This document shows positions 17,733-26,804 of a DNA stretch of 64,000 nt, piece by piece. Source of the DNA: Bacteroidota bacterium (GTDB taxonomy: Bacteria; Bacteroidota; Bacteroidia; Flavobacteriales; Flavobacteriaceae). Numbering within the stretch: the stretch's first letter is position 1; each line of letters opens with the position of its first letter. The stretch spans positions 24,776 through 88,775 of the forward strand of contig JAEYTL010000023.1 of assembly GCA_023434025.1 (NCBI GenBank), given 5' to 3'. Below the pieces are notes generated by a model that did no database searches, had not been told where the DNA came from, and saw only the letters and a list, made by a program, of their open reading frames with translations. The position numbers were made by a program, and so were the translations under genes.

Positions 17733-19015
17733 GTGTTTCATTAAAGAATTATACCTTAAAATATTTAGCAATTGCTCTTCTTACTATTATTGCAGCTTGG
17801 GCAGGGCTTTTTTATGCAGTTGTTTTCGATGAGGTTTATGATAATATTGATGACGGACTTAAAGACCTTAAGATTCAAATTATTCGAGAAGCATATATTG
17901 ATGAAAATATTTTGAATGTAAACGAATTTGACTTCAATCAGTTTAGAATAAAACAAATAAATGCTTCGGAATATAAAGAAGGAAATTTTTTCAGAAATGA
18001 GCAGTTTTATATGGAATATGATGAAGAAATGGAACCGTATCGTATTTTAGAAACTTATTTTACCGATCAAGAAGGTAATTATCAAAAACTGGAAATCAGA
18101 GCATCTACTGTCGAAGAAGATGACTTTCGCGAAGATTTGTTGATAGCGTTGGTGTTTTTGTATGTTTTTTTGGTTGCAAGTATCATTTTCATAAATAATA
18201 TTGTTCTAAAAAAAGTTTGGAAACCGTTCTATAAAACTTTGAATGATTTGGGGAAATATGAATTTGGAAAAAGCAATAAAACAGAATTTAATTCAACCAA
18301 AGTCAGAGAATTTATACTGCTGGATAGAGAAATTGATAAAATGATTAAGCGAAACGAACAAACATTTTCTCAACAAAAACAATTTATCGAAAATGCCTCT
18401 CACGAATTACAGACCCCCCTTGCCATTGCCATAAATAAGTTGGACTTTCTTATTGAAAATGAAGGTTTTTCCGAAAAAAACCTGACAGAGTTAAGCCAAA
18501 CTAAAGAAGGGTTATTACGACTTGTTAAATTGAATAAATCACTTCTGATGCTCTCCAAAATCGAAAATAATCAATTTAATAAAAAACAAAATATAATAAT
18601 CAATGAAACGGCCAAAGCCGTTGTAGAAGATTTTTCGGAGATAATTGAGTTCAAGAGCATTTTGCTGGATTTTTCCGAAAATGGAAGCTTCGAAACCCAT
18701 ATCAATCAAGATTTAGGATATATTCTGATTTCGAATCTTTTTAGGAACGCCATAAAATATAACCCTCATGGTGGAAAAATAATCTTAGAAATATCGGAGA
18801 ATGAATTTTGTATCAAAAATACTTCTGTTGAAAATAAACCTCTTGACAGAGAATTGATTTTTACCCGGTTTTATAAATCAAATCAGGATAATACCTCAAC
18901 AGGATTAGGACTTTCCATCGTAAAAACCATAATTGAAAACCATTCCGACTTAAGTATTGACTATTCTTTTAAAAATAATTTTCATATTTTTTCTGTAAAA
19001 ACCAAAAATTCCTAA
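17729..19015 (+). CDS. Sensor histidine kinase
   Basis: The 428-residue membrane partner of the preceding regulator. A transmembrane helix (about 11-32), a periplasmic domain of about 105 residues rich in acidic and aromatic residues, and a second transmembrane helix (about 138-158) precede the cytoplasmic kinase. The phosphorylated His225 lies in NASHELQTPLAI. The ATPase domain has the N box NLFRNAIKYNPHGG and the G2 box GLGLSIVKTI. I see no clear HAMP domain; a short linker follows TM2. The signal is unknown, but the two PepSY-like secreted proteins directly downstream are candidate targets or partners. Confidence 0.95.
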   Translation: MSVSLKNYTLKYLAIALLTIIAAWAGLFYAVVFDEVYDNIDDGLKDLKIQIIREAYIDENILNVNEFDFNQFRIKQINASEYKEGNFFRNEQFYMEYDEEMEPYRILETYFTDQEGNYQKLEIRASTVEEDDFREDLLIALVFLYVFLVASIIFINNIVLKKVWKPFYKTLNDLGKYEFGKSNKTEFNSTKVREFILLDREIDKMIKRNEQTFSQQKQFIENASHELQTPLAIAINKLDFLIENEGFSEKNLTELSQTKEGLLRLVKLNKSLLMLSKIENNQFNKKQNIIINETAKAVVEDFSEIIEFKSILLDFSENGSFETHINQDLGYILISNLFRNAIKYNPHGGKIILEISENEFCIKNTSVENKPLDRELIFTRFYKSNQDNTSTGLGLSIVKTIIENHSDLSIDYSFKNNFHIFSVKTKNS

Positions 19016-19028
19016 TTCTTTCCCAAAT
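19008..19028 (+). promoter_or_regulatory. Tandem operator-like repeat upstream of the PepSY genes
   Basis: ATTCCTAATT (19008-19017) and TTTCCCAAAT (19019-19028), again 11 bp apart. The 21-bp block matches the one before the response regulator at 18 of 21 positions and ends 41 bp before the PepSY ATG, nearly the same distance. It overlaps the last codons of the kinase gene. Confidence 0.55.
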
Positions 19029-19069
19029 CACTTTTGAACTTTGTCATAGAAATTTTAAAATAAACAGAT

Positions 19070-19513
19070 ATGAAAAGAACAGTAATTAAATTTTTTGTGG
19101 CAACTTTCTTTTTTGTAGGAATCAATTTGAATGCTCAGGAATCAATCATTACAAAAAACGAATTGCCAAAAGCGGCACAAAAATTCATTTCGGATAGTTT
19201 CTCGAAAAGTACAATTGATTACGTAAAAAAAGACAAAGAAACTTTTTCTACAGATTATAAAATCAAATTTACTGACGGTACAGAAGTTGAATTTGACCAG
19301 GATGGAAACTGGACAGAAGTTGATGGAAATAAAACGGTAATTCCGACAACATTTATCCAGAAAAATATACTTGCTTATGTAAAAGAAAAGTTTCCGAATA
19401 CGCATATCATAAAGATCGAAAAAGGACGATTCGGAAAACAGGAAGTAAAACTTTCAAACGGATTAGAATTAGAATTCAATTCTAAAGGAGAATTTAAAAG
19501 AATAGACGATTAG
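19070..19513 (+). CDS. PepSY-like (DUF2874-type) periplasmic protein
   Basis: A 147-residue exported protein. The signal peptide (MKRTVIKFFVATFFFVGINLNAQ, cleavage after about residue 22) is followed by two beta-lactamase-inhibitor-like repeats with the diagnostic pattern: LPKAAQKFISDSF, KFTDGTEVEFDQDGNWTEVDG, then NILAYVKEKFPN and KLSNGLELEFNSKGEFKRID. Such proteins often sit beside two-component systems and sense or bind envelope stress or metal-related ligands; the exact role is not known. It is preceded by the shared operator-like repeat and followed after 35 bp by a paralogue. Confidence 0.85.
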   Translation: MKRTVIKFFVATFFFVGINLNAQESIITKNELPKAAQKFISDSFSKSTIDYVKKDKETFSTDYKIKFTDGTEVEFDQDGNWTEVDGNKTVIPTTFIQKNILAYVKEKFPNTHIIKIEKGRFGKQEVKLSNGLELEFNSKGEFKRIDD

Positions 19514-19548
19514 TAAAATTAACCCCGAAATATAAAATAAAATTAAAA

Positions 19549-20007
19549 ATGAAAAATTTATTTTTAACAACAATTATAACCTTAATGTTAGGTTTTACAG
19601 GGATTTCCTGTTCTTCAGATAATGACAATTCATCTGAAAGTATAATTCAAACTTCAGAATTACCAACAGAGCCAAAAATATTTATAGACACATATTTTTC
19701 TGATGCAGAAATTATCAGAATTGAAAGAGATACAAATTCTATAGACGGATATTATGAAGTGTATTTTGTAGGGGGAATTCAGATTGATTTTGACGAGTCG
19801 GGTGTCTGGACAGAAGTTGACGGAAATAACCAAGCTATTCCGACAGGGTTTATTAATCCGGATATTATGATTTATGTTATCACTAATTATCCTGCAGTTT
19901 TAATTGAAAGTATCGGTAAAAAACCTTACGGATTCGATATAGATTTAGTAAACAACATCGAATTACGTTTCGATACAGAAGGAAATTTTTTGGAAACAGG
20001 AAACTGA
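19549..20007 (+). CDS. PepSY-like lipoprotein
   Basis: A 152-residue paralogue of the preceding gene product. Here the signal ends in a lipobox (GFTGISC, about Cys21), so this copy should be membrane-anchored while the first is soluble. The two PepSY-like repeats are kept (YFVGGIQIDFDESGVWTEVDG and DLVNNIELRFDTEGNFLETG). It sits 35 bp after the first copy with no promoter visible between them, so they are probably co-transcribed under the upstream response regulator. Confidence 0.83.
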   Translation: MKNLFLTTIITLMLGFTGISCSSDNDNSSESIIQTSELPTEPKIFIDTYFSDAEIIRIERDTNSIDGYYEVYFVGGIQIDFDESGVWTEVDGNNQAIPTGFINPDIMIYVITNYPAVLIESIGKKPYGFDIDLVNNIELRFDTEGNFLETGN

Positions 20008-20197
20008 TTTTTAAATAACCGAAGTTTTTTTAAGTAGAAGAAGGCTGAGCGGTTGAGATAAGCCATTGATAAAATTGCAGGAAGAAAATTGGGTTGATCT
20101 AGAATTGATAAAAGAGCATGCCATCTGCATTGTGATGAAGAGGTTGTTTTTTATTGTAAGTCAGGAAAAACTATCAATAGATATGTTTTTATGAAAA
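20008..20197. other. Intergenic stretch with a possible decayed reading frame
   Basis: No gene is supported in these 190 bp. A stop-to-stop frame on the plus strand (20057-20194, 45 codons, no good start) reads with alternating hydrophobic strands such as WVDLELIKEHAICIV. It faintly resembles the beta-strand core of a LytTR DNA-binding domain. It may be a gene remnant or chance. Confidence 0.2.
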
Positions 20198-21715
20198 TTA
20201 TTCTAATATTAACACTTCATAAGGTTTCAGTGTCAGTCTTCCTTTTACTTTTTCTGCTTTGATCCGGCCAAAGATAATTTTTGATTTTTTCAGCCCGGTT
20301 ATTGTTGTATGTTGTTCTTTATCCGAGAGGTTTATCAGAACCGTTTTGGATTTGTGCTTAAATTTCCTTCCGAACGAAAGTACCTCCGGGTTAGAATTGG
20401 TTATTTTTTCATAAGCCCCCTTACGCAGTTCTTCATGTTTTTTTCTGAGAGACAAAAGTGTTTTATAATGATTCCATAGCGAGTTAGGGTCATTTTTCTG
20501 TTCTTCCAGTGAGATACCGTCATTTGCTTTTTGATTGCGTTTATCCCACCACGTTCCGGTGTTCTGGTACCAAAGAGCCATTCCGATGCCTTCACCGGCA
20601 GCATACCAGTCAAAAGCTTCCCGAACCGGAATATCATTGCCGTCTGTCATGCCGAATTGCTGCTGAATGCCTTTCATACCAATCTCCTGACCGTAATATA
20701 GAGAAGGAATACCGCCAATCAGTAACTGAATGGCTGTTGCCGCTTTTGATTTTGGTAAAGTCATTCCGGGTTCAGAAGCCCAGCGTTTGGTGTCGTGGTT
20801 TTCAAGGAATACAAGTTGGTTTTTGTTTATTGGGTTGTATAATAAAGTGCTGTCTGCCGCTTTTTCTATTTCTTCTTTTTTGAATGAGTTAAGGGCAAAT
20901 TTCAACCGGAAACCAAATACATAATCAACATTTCCTTTGGCAAAATAATCGTGCCCGAAAGAAGCCCAATCGGCCTGTTCGGCAATAATTTTCAGTGCAG
21001 GGTTTTTGCTTTTAAGGTTCTGCAAAAGCGGGTGCCAGAAGTTTTCAAAAAGATTGGTCAGTAATCCGGCATTATCCAGGTCATCCATCATGTGGTCAAG
21101 CCGGAAACCATCTACTCCGTCTTCAAAATTTCCGTCGCCGTTCGGATCCATCCAGAATTCAAGCACTTTCTGCGTATATTCTTTTACGGCTTCCTGACGC
21201 ATATCCACCACGATAATCTGTTGTTTACGGTTGTCATAAGTTGTAAATTCAGGAATGTTTAAAAACCAGAACGGTTTTTCGTTCTTATCATCATGATAAT
21301 ATAAGTATTCAGAATATTCTGAAGACGGGTTTTGATAAGAACCGGTAAACCAGGGATGCTTTCCGGCTACATACTGCATTTCCACATCCTGGTAAATTTT
21401 CATTTTTCTTTTGTGTACTTCTTTTACCAATAAACTATAATCATCCATTGAACCATATTTCGGGTCTATTCCTTCAAAATCTGTCGCAAAATAATTATGG
21501 TAAAAGTCGGAAACATACAACGGTGTCAGTAATAGGGTATTTACACCCAAATCCTCTAAGTAATCAAGTTTCTGATGAATTCCGTTGATGTCACCGTGAC
21601 CGTCTCCGTCAGAGTCAAAGAAACTTCTCTGAAAAACATGATAAAAGACCTCCTCCTGAGCAGAAGTGACAAGACTGTTCAGTAAAACAAAAACCAATAG
21701 CAGACGATATTTCAT
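20198..21715 (-). CDS. GH13 alpha-amylase-family enzyme, secreted
   Basis: A 505-residue glycoside hydrolase with a signal peptide (cleavage after LVTSA, about residue 19). The (beta/alpha)8 catalytic residues are present: the nucleophile Asp207 in VDGFRLDHM, the acid/base Glu246 in KIIAEQADW, and Asp308 in LENHDTKRW. Conserved region I, usually DxxxNH, reads DVEMQY (110-115), so the Asn and His are missing, which may alter calcium or subsite binding. Loops such as DSDGDGHGD near residue 35 resemble a calcium site. It is the last gene of the five-gene sugar operon and overlaps the GH127 stop by 1 bp. The substrate is probably a malto- or other alpha-oligosaccharide. Confidence 0.9.
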   Translation of the reverse strand: MKYRLLLVFVLLNSLVTSAQEEVFYHVFQRSFFDSDGDGHGDINGIHQKLDYLEDLGVNTLLLTPLYVSDFYHNYFATDFEGIDPKYGSMDDYSLLVKEVHKRKMKIYQDVEMQYVAGKHPWFTGSYQNPSSEYSEYLYYHDDKNEKPFWFLNIPEFTTYDNRKQQIIVVDMRQEAVKEYTQKVLEFWMDPNGDGNFEDGVDGFRLDHMMDDLDNAGLLTNLFENFWHPLLQNLKSKNPALKIIAEQADWASFGHDYFAKGNVDYVFGFRLKFALNSFKKEEIEKAADSTLLYNPINKNQLVFLENHDTKRWASEPGMTLPKSKAATAIQLLIGGIPSLYYGQEIGMKGIQQQFGMTDGNDIPVREAFDWYAAGEGIGMALWYQNTGTWWDKRNQKANDGISLEEQKNDPNSLWNHYKTLLSLRKKHEELRKGAYEKITNSNPEVLSFGRKFKHKSKTVLINLSDKEQHTTITGLKKSKIIFGRIKAEKVKGRLTLKPYEVLILE

Positions 21716-23649
21716 TAGGGATGTTTTTTAAAAGTGGTTTGACGCAGGATTGTTTTTCCGAAGGGTATTAAAATAACGGTTTCCAATCGTTTTGTTTTGG
21801 TATTGAACAGTATGGTCTCAAATTCCAAGTGACCTTTTTGTATAATCTTTTGATCCGGAACATATTCATACAAGGCGAAATCAACAGGTTTGTGCGAAAG
21901 GTCTGCAAAACCCTTTATCGGATAGGTCTTGGTTACGGTTTCCACAGCCTCAATTTCTTTTGCCAGCAGTAAACTGCCGTATTGAAAATAAAAGTCACCT
22001 TTATTGTCGGTTTTTAGTTCAACTTCGGGCAAAAATTCAACCACTACTTTATCGTTGTTTTTCCAGCTTTTACTGATTGTAATGAATCCGTTTTTCTCTA
22101 TAAAGGGCATATTTACCTTAATTTTTTCTGCCCATTCCGGTTTTCTGATTTTAAGTGTAAACAAATTGTTCCGGGTGTTTATAACAAATGTTATTTTATT
22201 CTCAAAAGGATAGTCGGTCTGTTGTGTAATGATAACTTTTTTCTCATTGACAGTTGTTTCCAAAACGGATGGACCTAATAGTGAAGCAACCAAACCGTCA
22301 GTATCTTTCTGCCACATATACTGAACATAATAAGGGGCTATACGTCCTGCATTGGGCACACAGCATACGGCGGCTTCTTTGTGAACCGGCGAATACCGGT
22401 AACGGGTCTGTTTAGCATCATGTGTATCACCGTTTAAACCACCGGACATTTCGTATGAGTTATCGCTTTTCAGGTAAGCAATACAACTTTTTTCAGGATG
22501 TCTGGCTCCCTGGGCTGCATTAAAGAACAGATGCTCTATTTTGTCGGCATAACGTTTATCGGCAGTTTTTGCCAATAAACTGGCGTAACTGTGCAAAATT
22601 TCATGGGTTGAACAATATTCATAGCCTCTGTTGGTAGCATCGGCCGGACGTTTTCCAATCCATTCGTCACCCACAGGTCCACCGGAAACAGTTGTAGTGG
22701 TTGCTATTTTGCTTTCAAAGTTTTTCAGAGCCTGTAACAGGGTTTCATTTCCTGAGGCATAATAAGCAGCCGCCAGACAGCGAAGGTGTTCATAAGTATG
22801 AACCCCATGTCCGAACAGCTTCTCTTCTTTATCCAGCAACCGTTTTAACTGAGCATCTTCATTAATCGTCTGCTCAGAAAAATCGGTGTATAAAAATAAA
22901 GCATAATTGAGGTATTTCCGGTCTTTGGTAATATAGAACAATTGTTCAAGCACGTCAGTAAAAGTGAGTCCGTGCGATAGTCCGCCTACATTTGGGTTTT
23001 TGGTATAAAACGGATGGGATGCATCCATTGGAAAATTATCCATTGTATTTTGCACGGCCTTTTTTACGGCTGCAAGAATTTTTTCATCTTTAGTGTAATC
23101 ATACCAGGCCAGAATACCGCGTAGTAAGCTTGCTTTTGCCCAGAGTTCGCCGTTTTCATTGTCAAAATTATACCTGAGTTCGGAATCATAAATTCCCAAA
23201 TAGCCATCTTCATCCTGATTTTTCAGAATCGTATGGACATATTTTTCAATTTGTTCCAGGTGTAGTTTGTCGTTTGCCAATACAGCACTCCTGATGTATC
23301 CGTCACGCCAGTTGCTCTGGGTTTCGCTGTTCCACCAGAAAAGCTGAATCTGCCAGTCTCCTCCTTCGCCCAAGGCTCCGAGTTCCTTGGCTTTTGAATT
23401 TTTAGAAAGACGGTCTTTGTGGTAAATGTCATCTTCTATGATCAAATCGGGTGCAAGCTGATCCAGATGGCCTACAAACCCGTTCAGGTTTTCCCGGATT
23501 TGATTTTTTAACCAACCGGTGGGTTTAACGGAATTTAAAGGCAGCACTTCCATTTTTTCTTCCATTGGTGTTATCTCAGAATAATGCTGGCCCGTAGCAT
23601 TATAAGCAACGGTCAGACATAAAACAGGTATAATCAGGTGTTTTTTCAT
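21715..23649 (-). CDS. GH127-family (DUF1680) glycoside hydrolase
   Basis: A 644-residue exported enzyme of the GH127 family, whose known members are zinc-dependent beta-L-arabinofuranosidases. A signal peptide ends near residue 20. An alpha/alpha barrel follows, with conserved GWLKNQIRENLNGF and GGDWQIQLFWWNSETQSNWRDG. The zinc and nucleophile set is recognisable: Glu344 and Cys346 in YEYCSTHE, and Cys429-Cys430 in CCVPNAGR, with the second Cys as the presumed nucleophile. C-terminal beta domains follow. The genes on both sides are a GH13 enzyme (1-bp overlap) and a sugar transporter (7 bp), so it probably processes a substituted oligosaccharide. Confidence 0.9.
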   Translation of the reverse strand: MKKHLIIPVLCLTVAYNATGQHYSEITPMEEKMEVLPLNSVKPTGWLKNQIRENLNGFVGHLDQLAPDLIIEDDIYHKDRLSKNSKAKELGALGEGGDWQIQLFWWNSETQSNWRDGYIRSAVLANDKLHLEQIEKYVHTILKNQDEDGYLGIYDSELRYNFDNENGELWAKASLLRGILAWYDYTKDEKILAAVKKAVQNTMDNFPMDASHPFYTKNPNVGGLSHGLTFTDVLEQLFYITKDRKYLNYALFLYTDFSEQTINEDAQLKRLLDKEEKLFGHGVHTYEHLRCLAAAYYASGNETLLQALKNFESKIATTTTVSGGPVGDEWIGKRPADATNRGYEYCSTHEILHSYASLLAKTADKRYADKIEHLFFNAAQGARHPEKSCIAYLKSDNSYEMSGGLNGDTHDAKQTRYRYSPVHKEAAVCCVPNAGRIAPYYVQYMWQKDTDGLVASLLGPSVLETTVNEKKVIITQQTDYPFENKITFVINTRNNLFTLKIRKPEWAEKIKVNMPFIEKNGFITISKSWKNNDKVVVEFLPEVELKTDNKGDFYFQYGSLLLAKEIEAVETVTKTYPIKGFADLSHKPVDFALYEYVPDQKIIQKGHLEFETILFNTKTKRLETVILIPFGKTILRQTTFKKHP

Positions 23650-23656
23650 AGGTCAA

Positions 23657-25018
23657 TCAGTTATTTGTTTTCCATAAATCATCCATTTCCTCTAAAGTTC
23701 TTTTTTTGGTCTCAGGCACAAATTTTATCACAAAAAGCAGGGCTGTTAAACACAGTACAGCAAATAAAATAAATGGGAAAGCTCCGTTAAACTGTTGTTT
23801 CAGATAAGCGTTTTCGGTCATCATCGGAAACGTTTGTGATACGGCAAAATTAGCGATCCACTGAATAAAAACGGCTATTGATAAGGCTAAACTCCGTACT
23901 TTGTTCGGAAAAATTTCAGACAGTAATACCCAAACAACCGGCCCCCAGGAAATAGAAAAAGATGCCATAAACAACAGCAGAAAAGGGAGCAGCCACGAAT
24001 CAGTAATTTGATAATAAGCCGAAATGCCAACCACGCTAAGGGCAATAAACATACCCCAGGAACCGATGATAAGTAAGGGAACACGACCTACCCGATCAAC
24101 CAGATAAATGGAAATGACCGTGAAAATAAGGTTAATTACTCCAAGCATACTGGTTTCTAATAACGAAGCATTGGTGTCACTGCCAAAGCTTTTGAAAATT
24201 TCGGGAGCATAGTATAAAATAGCATTGATTCCCGTTATCTGTTGAAAAACAGAAAGACCGATACCAACAAGCAGTGCATTTCTAAATACAGGTTGCAAAA
24301 GGGTTTTCAGGTAAACCGATTCTTTTTTTTCTCCCAAAGATTCTTTGATTTCCTGAAGTGTTTTTACGGCCATTTCTTTTGTGTTGAATTTTTCCAGAAC
24401 AGCTAATGCCTGCTTTTCTTTGTTTTGCTCTGCATACCATCTCGGACTTTCGGGAATCATACAGCTGAGAATTAAATACAAAAAAGCGGGTATAGAACCG
24501 GAACCAAACATCCATCTCCATCCTTCGTTCAGGTTCCACGTGGCATCACCTTGCAGGGCAATAAAATAATTGACAAAGTAAACCAATACAATGCCTATAA
24601 CGATGGCCAGTTGATTAAAAGCCACCAGAGAACCTCTCTTGTCAGCCGGAGCAATTTCGGCAATATACAAAGGCACTACCATCGAGGCTAATCCAACTCC
24701 GATTCCGCCTATAATCCTAAAGCAGACAAACACCCAAAAAGCTTCCGGGAGAGCTGTGCCTAATGCACATCCCAAAAACAAAACAGAGGCAATAACCATC
24801 GCTTTTTTTCTTCCCAGACCGGAACTGATACGGTTTGAAAAATAAGCTCCAATCAAACAACCGACCAAAGCCGAAGAAATAGCCCAACCTGTTTCGGCCG
24901 GCGATAGCTGAAAATAAGTGGTCAGGTTTCCTATTGCACCGGATATAACAGCTGTGTCATAGCCAAAAAGTAATCCTCCTAAAGCCGCACTCAGCGATAT
25001 AAAATGTATTTTTTTCAT
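23657..25018 (-). CDS. Sugar porter MFS transporter
   Basis: A 12-helix sugar:H+ symporter of the major facilitator superfamily, 453 residues. The sugar-porter signatures are present: GGLLFGYDTAVISGAI in helix 1, GLGRKKAM in the first cytoplasmic loop, IPESPRWYAEQNKEKQA in the central loop, QQITGINAILYYAPEIF in helix 7, and VPETKKRTLEEMDDLW at the C-terminus. It should import the monosaccharide or short sugar released by the GH127 and GH13 enzymes. The GH127 gene follows 7 bp downstream and the TIM-barrel isomerase ends 4 bp upstream. Confidence 0.94.
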   Translation of the reverse strand: MKKIHFISLSAALGGLLFGYDTAVISGAIGNLTTYFQLSPAETGWAISSALVGCLIGAYFSNRISSGLGRKKAMVIASVLFLGCALGTALPEAFWVFVCFRIIGGIGVGLASMVVPLYIAEIAPADKRGSLVAFNQLAIVIGIVLVYFVNYFIALQGDATWNLNEGWRWMFGSGSIPAFLYLILSCMIPESPRWYAEQNKEKQALAVLEKFNTKEMAVKTLQEIKESLGEKKESVYLKTLLQPVFRNALLVGIGLSVFQQITGINAILYYAPEIFKSFGSDTNASLLETSMLGVINLIFTVISIYLVDRVGRVPLLIIGSWGMFIALSVVGISAYYQITDSWLLPFLLLFMASFSISWGPVVWVLLSEIFPNKVRSLALSIAVFIQWIANFAVSQTFPMMTENAYLKQQFNGAFPFILFAVLCLTALLFVIKFVPETKKRTLEEMDDLWKTNN

Positions 25019-25022
25019 TAAC

Positions 25023-25850
25023 TTACAGGTTTAATTTTAAAAGATTTTTTATTTTACAATTGGTTTCCCATTGTTCAGCCAGCGGTTCTTTAGTAAACGG
25101 TGCAGCAGGCATGTAAGGAGCCGGTCCGAATTCGGGCGTAATGGTGAAGACCGATTTTGACGGTTTGTGGGCTTTGATAATTTTGTGCCACCAACTCATA
25201 AAGACCATAACATGTTGTGCCCATTCGGGAGCAAAAGGATTATTTACCTGTGAAGCTTGTTCAGATCCTATTCTGGCATGAATATGATAAATATGCGGAA
25301 TGATGATTTCTACAATTTCCCATTGGTCCTGAAGCAGACTTTCAGAAACTGTACACCAGTGTGAAAAGTCTCCGGTAAACTTTATCTCCGGAAACGGATT
25401 CAAATAAGACAATGTGGTTTGCGAGTGAAAAGTGAATCGTCCGCGGTGCAGTTCATGATAAATAGGAATTCCTGTTTTTTCAGCAATATTTTCGGCAGCC
25501 TCAATAATAAAACAATTCTCATCAAAAGAATAATAATCTTTTCCGGTGTGGGCGTTAATAAAATCCGGTTCAAGAGAAGCAAGGTAAAGCAGCCGCTGCT
25601 CCATCTTTTTTAAATAGGCATCTGGTGTTTCTTTCTGAAGTGGTAATACTTGTTGTGCAATAAACCGAAAGTCTTTTTTTTCAGAAATCCGGATATTTTC
25701 AATTTTTTTCATAAAAACAGTGGTAAACTCCCCTGAATCGGGTAAATTTATTTCTACACCTTCATATCCTTCCTTTAAAACCCTGTCGAGAAAAATACCT
25801 GCCGGTTTATCTTCACTACCCCAATACGGACAACAATAGACAATATCCAT
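25023..25850 (-). CDS. Sugar phosphate isomerase/epimerase-like TIM-barrel protein
   Basis: A 275-residue protein of the xylose-isomerase-like TIM-barrel superfamily (AP_endonuc_2). Candidate metal ligands are spread as expected: the Glu in GYEGVEINLPD, His in NAHTGKDYYSF, Glu and His in IYHELHRGRF, Asp and His in KFTGDFSHW, and HIHARIGSEQASQV. It is cytoplasmic, with no signal peptide. It probably isomerises the imported sugar or a keto derivative. It is tightly packed in the operon between the MFS gene (4 bp) and the PhyH gene (3 bp). The substrate is not identifiable from sequence. Confidence 0.82.
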   Translation of the reverse strand: MDIVYCCPYWGSEDKPAGIFLDRVLKEGYEGVEINLPDSGEFTTVFMKKIENIRISEKKDFRFIAQQVLPLQKETPDAYLKKMEQRLLYLASLEPDFINAHTGKDYYSFDENCFIIEAAENIAEKTGIPIYHELHRGRFTFHSQTTLSYLNPFPEIKFTGDFSHWCTVSESLLQDQWEIVEIIIPHIYHIHARIGSEQASQVNNPFAPEWAQHVMVFMSWWHKIIKAHKPSKSVFTITPEFGPAPYMPAAPFTKEPLAEQWETNCKIKNLLKLNL

Positions 25851-25853
25851 AGG

Positions 25854-26678
25854 CTAAGGGTATAATACAGGATTAATGGGCGTGTTGATTATTTCTCCGA
25901 TTTCCGCTCCCGGACACCAGGTATTCCAATCGTGGATCTGGTTTTTGTTTTCGGGGTTTTTCAACTTCATATCCTTATCCATGTAGATAATGGTCATTAC
26001 TTTTCTAATCTGATCTGTCTGGTTAGCTCCGGCCCGGTGAAATACCCACCCTGAATGGTAGCTGACTTCACCCAAATCAAATGGCTCAATGATGTATTTA
26101 AAATCTGTAACCCTGAGTTTTTGTTCTATTTTCGACTCGCTTTCGTCACTAATAGCAAGTTCTCTTCCTTCCACAATAGCGTGGCTGCCTGCACTGAATT
26201 CAAGTGGTCCCATCGTTAAATCGGTTTTTTGCAGCGGAATCCAGACAGTGACTGTCTTATCTGTTTCCAATGGCCAGTAATACTGGTCAGCATGCCATGG
26301 AGTAATACCGCCACCAGCTTCCTTAAATAATGCCTGGTCATGATAAATCCGGGTTCCTTCGGTTTGCATCAGATCGGCCGCTATTTTTGCCATTCTTTTG
26401 CTGAAAACCAGTGTTTTAATAACGTTATTTTCCCGCCATAGGTTAAAAAGCTGCAAAAAAGCTTTCCCATATGTATCCCGCTCCTCTAAGGCAACATTAT
26501 CCGTATCCATGAGGCGAACTTGTTCGGTTATGACTGAATTAAAAAAATCGAGGACTTCCTGATTTAAAACTTCTTTTAGTTTTATGTACCGGTTTTTTTG
26601 ATAAAAATCGATTTGTTCCTGTTTTAGTATGTATTCTTTTTCAAGGAACTTGCTGATGTTTAAAGGTATAGTGCTCAT
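25854..26678 (-). CDS. Phytanoyl-CoA dioxygenase (PhyH)-family oxygenase
   Basis: A 274-residue non-haem Fe(II)/2-oxoglutarate-dependent dioxygenase. The facial triad is visible as H-x-D in WHADQYYWP (about 142-144) and the distal His in YHSGWVFHRAGAN, followed by an Arg (DQIRKVM) that would bind 2-oxoglutarate. It is the first gene of the sugar operon and divergent from the AraC gene. PhyH proteins in sugar loci may oxidise a substituent such as a methyl ether or alkyl group; the true substrate is unknown. Its start lies 20 bp from a TATATTTG box on the minus strand (26698-26705). Confidence 0.87.
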   Translation of the reverse strand: MSTIPLNISKFLEKEYILKQEQIDFYQKNRYIKLKEVLNQEVLDFFNSVITEQVRLMDTDNVALEERDTYGKAFLQLFNLWRENNVIKTLVFSKRMAKIAADLMQTEGTRIYHDQALFKEAGGGITPWHADQYYWPLETDKTVTVWIPLQKTDLTMGPLEFSAGSHAIVEGRELAISDESESKIEQKLRVTDFKYIIEPFDLGEVSYHSGWVFHRAGANQTDQIRKVMTIIYMDKDMKLKNPENKNQIHDWNTWCPGAEIGEIINTPINPVLYP

Positions 26679-26746
26679 AATTGTTTTTCATTTTTTACAA
26701 ATATAGAAGTGGTTTCCGGGAAATTCCGGCACTTAAAATGAAATAT

Positions 26747-26776
26747 ATAGCACTATATTGAATATATTTGTGCTAT
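26747..26776. promoter_or_regulatory. Inverted-repeat operator candidate between the PhyH and AraC genes
   Basis: ATAGCAC (26747-26753) and GTGCTAT (26770-26776) are exact reverse complements, with centres 23 bp apart, about two helical turns. The right half-site overlaps a TATATTTG -7 box (26763-26770) for the plus-strand regulator gene. A regulator bound here could repress itself and act on the divergent sugar operon. Confidence 0.5.
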
Positions 26777-26804
26777 CTATTTAATTTTTATTCCAATTGA
26801 GATA

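Noticed and set aside
20057..20194. LytTR-like gene remnant between the PepSY genes and GH13
   Set aside because: The similarity is a few alternating hydrophobic residues in one frame, with no start and no upstream continuation. It is described only as intergenic sequence.
26714..26730. Second operator TTTCCGGGAAATTCCGG near the AraC gene
   Set aside because: The inverted part is only CCGG on each side with an unpaired centre, too short to support against the nearby exact 7-bp inverted repeat.
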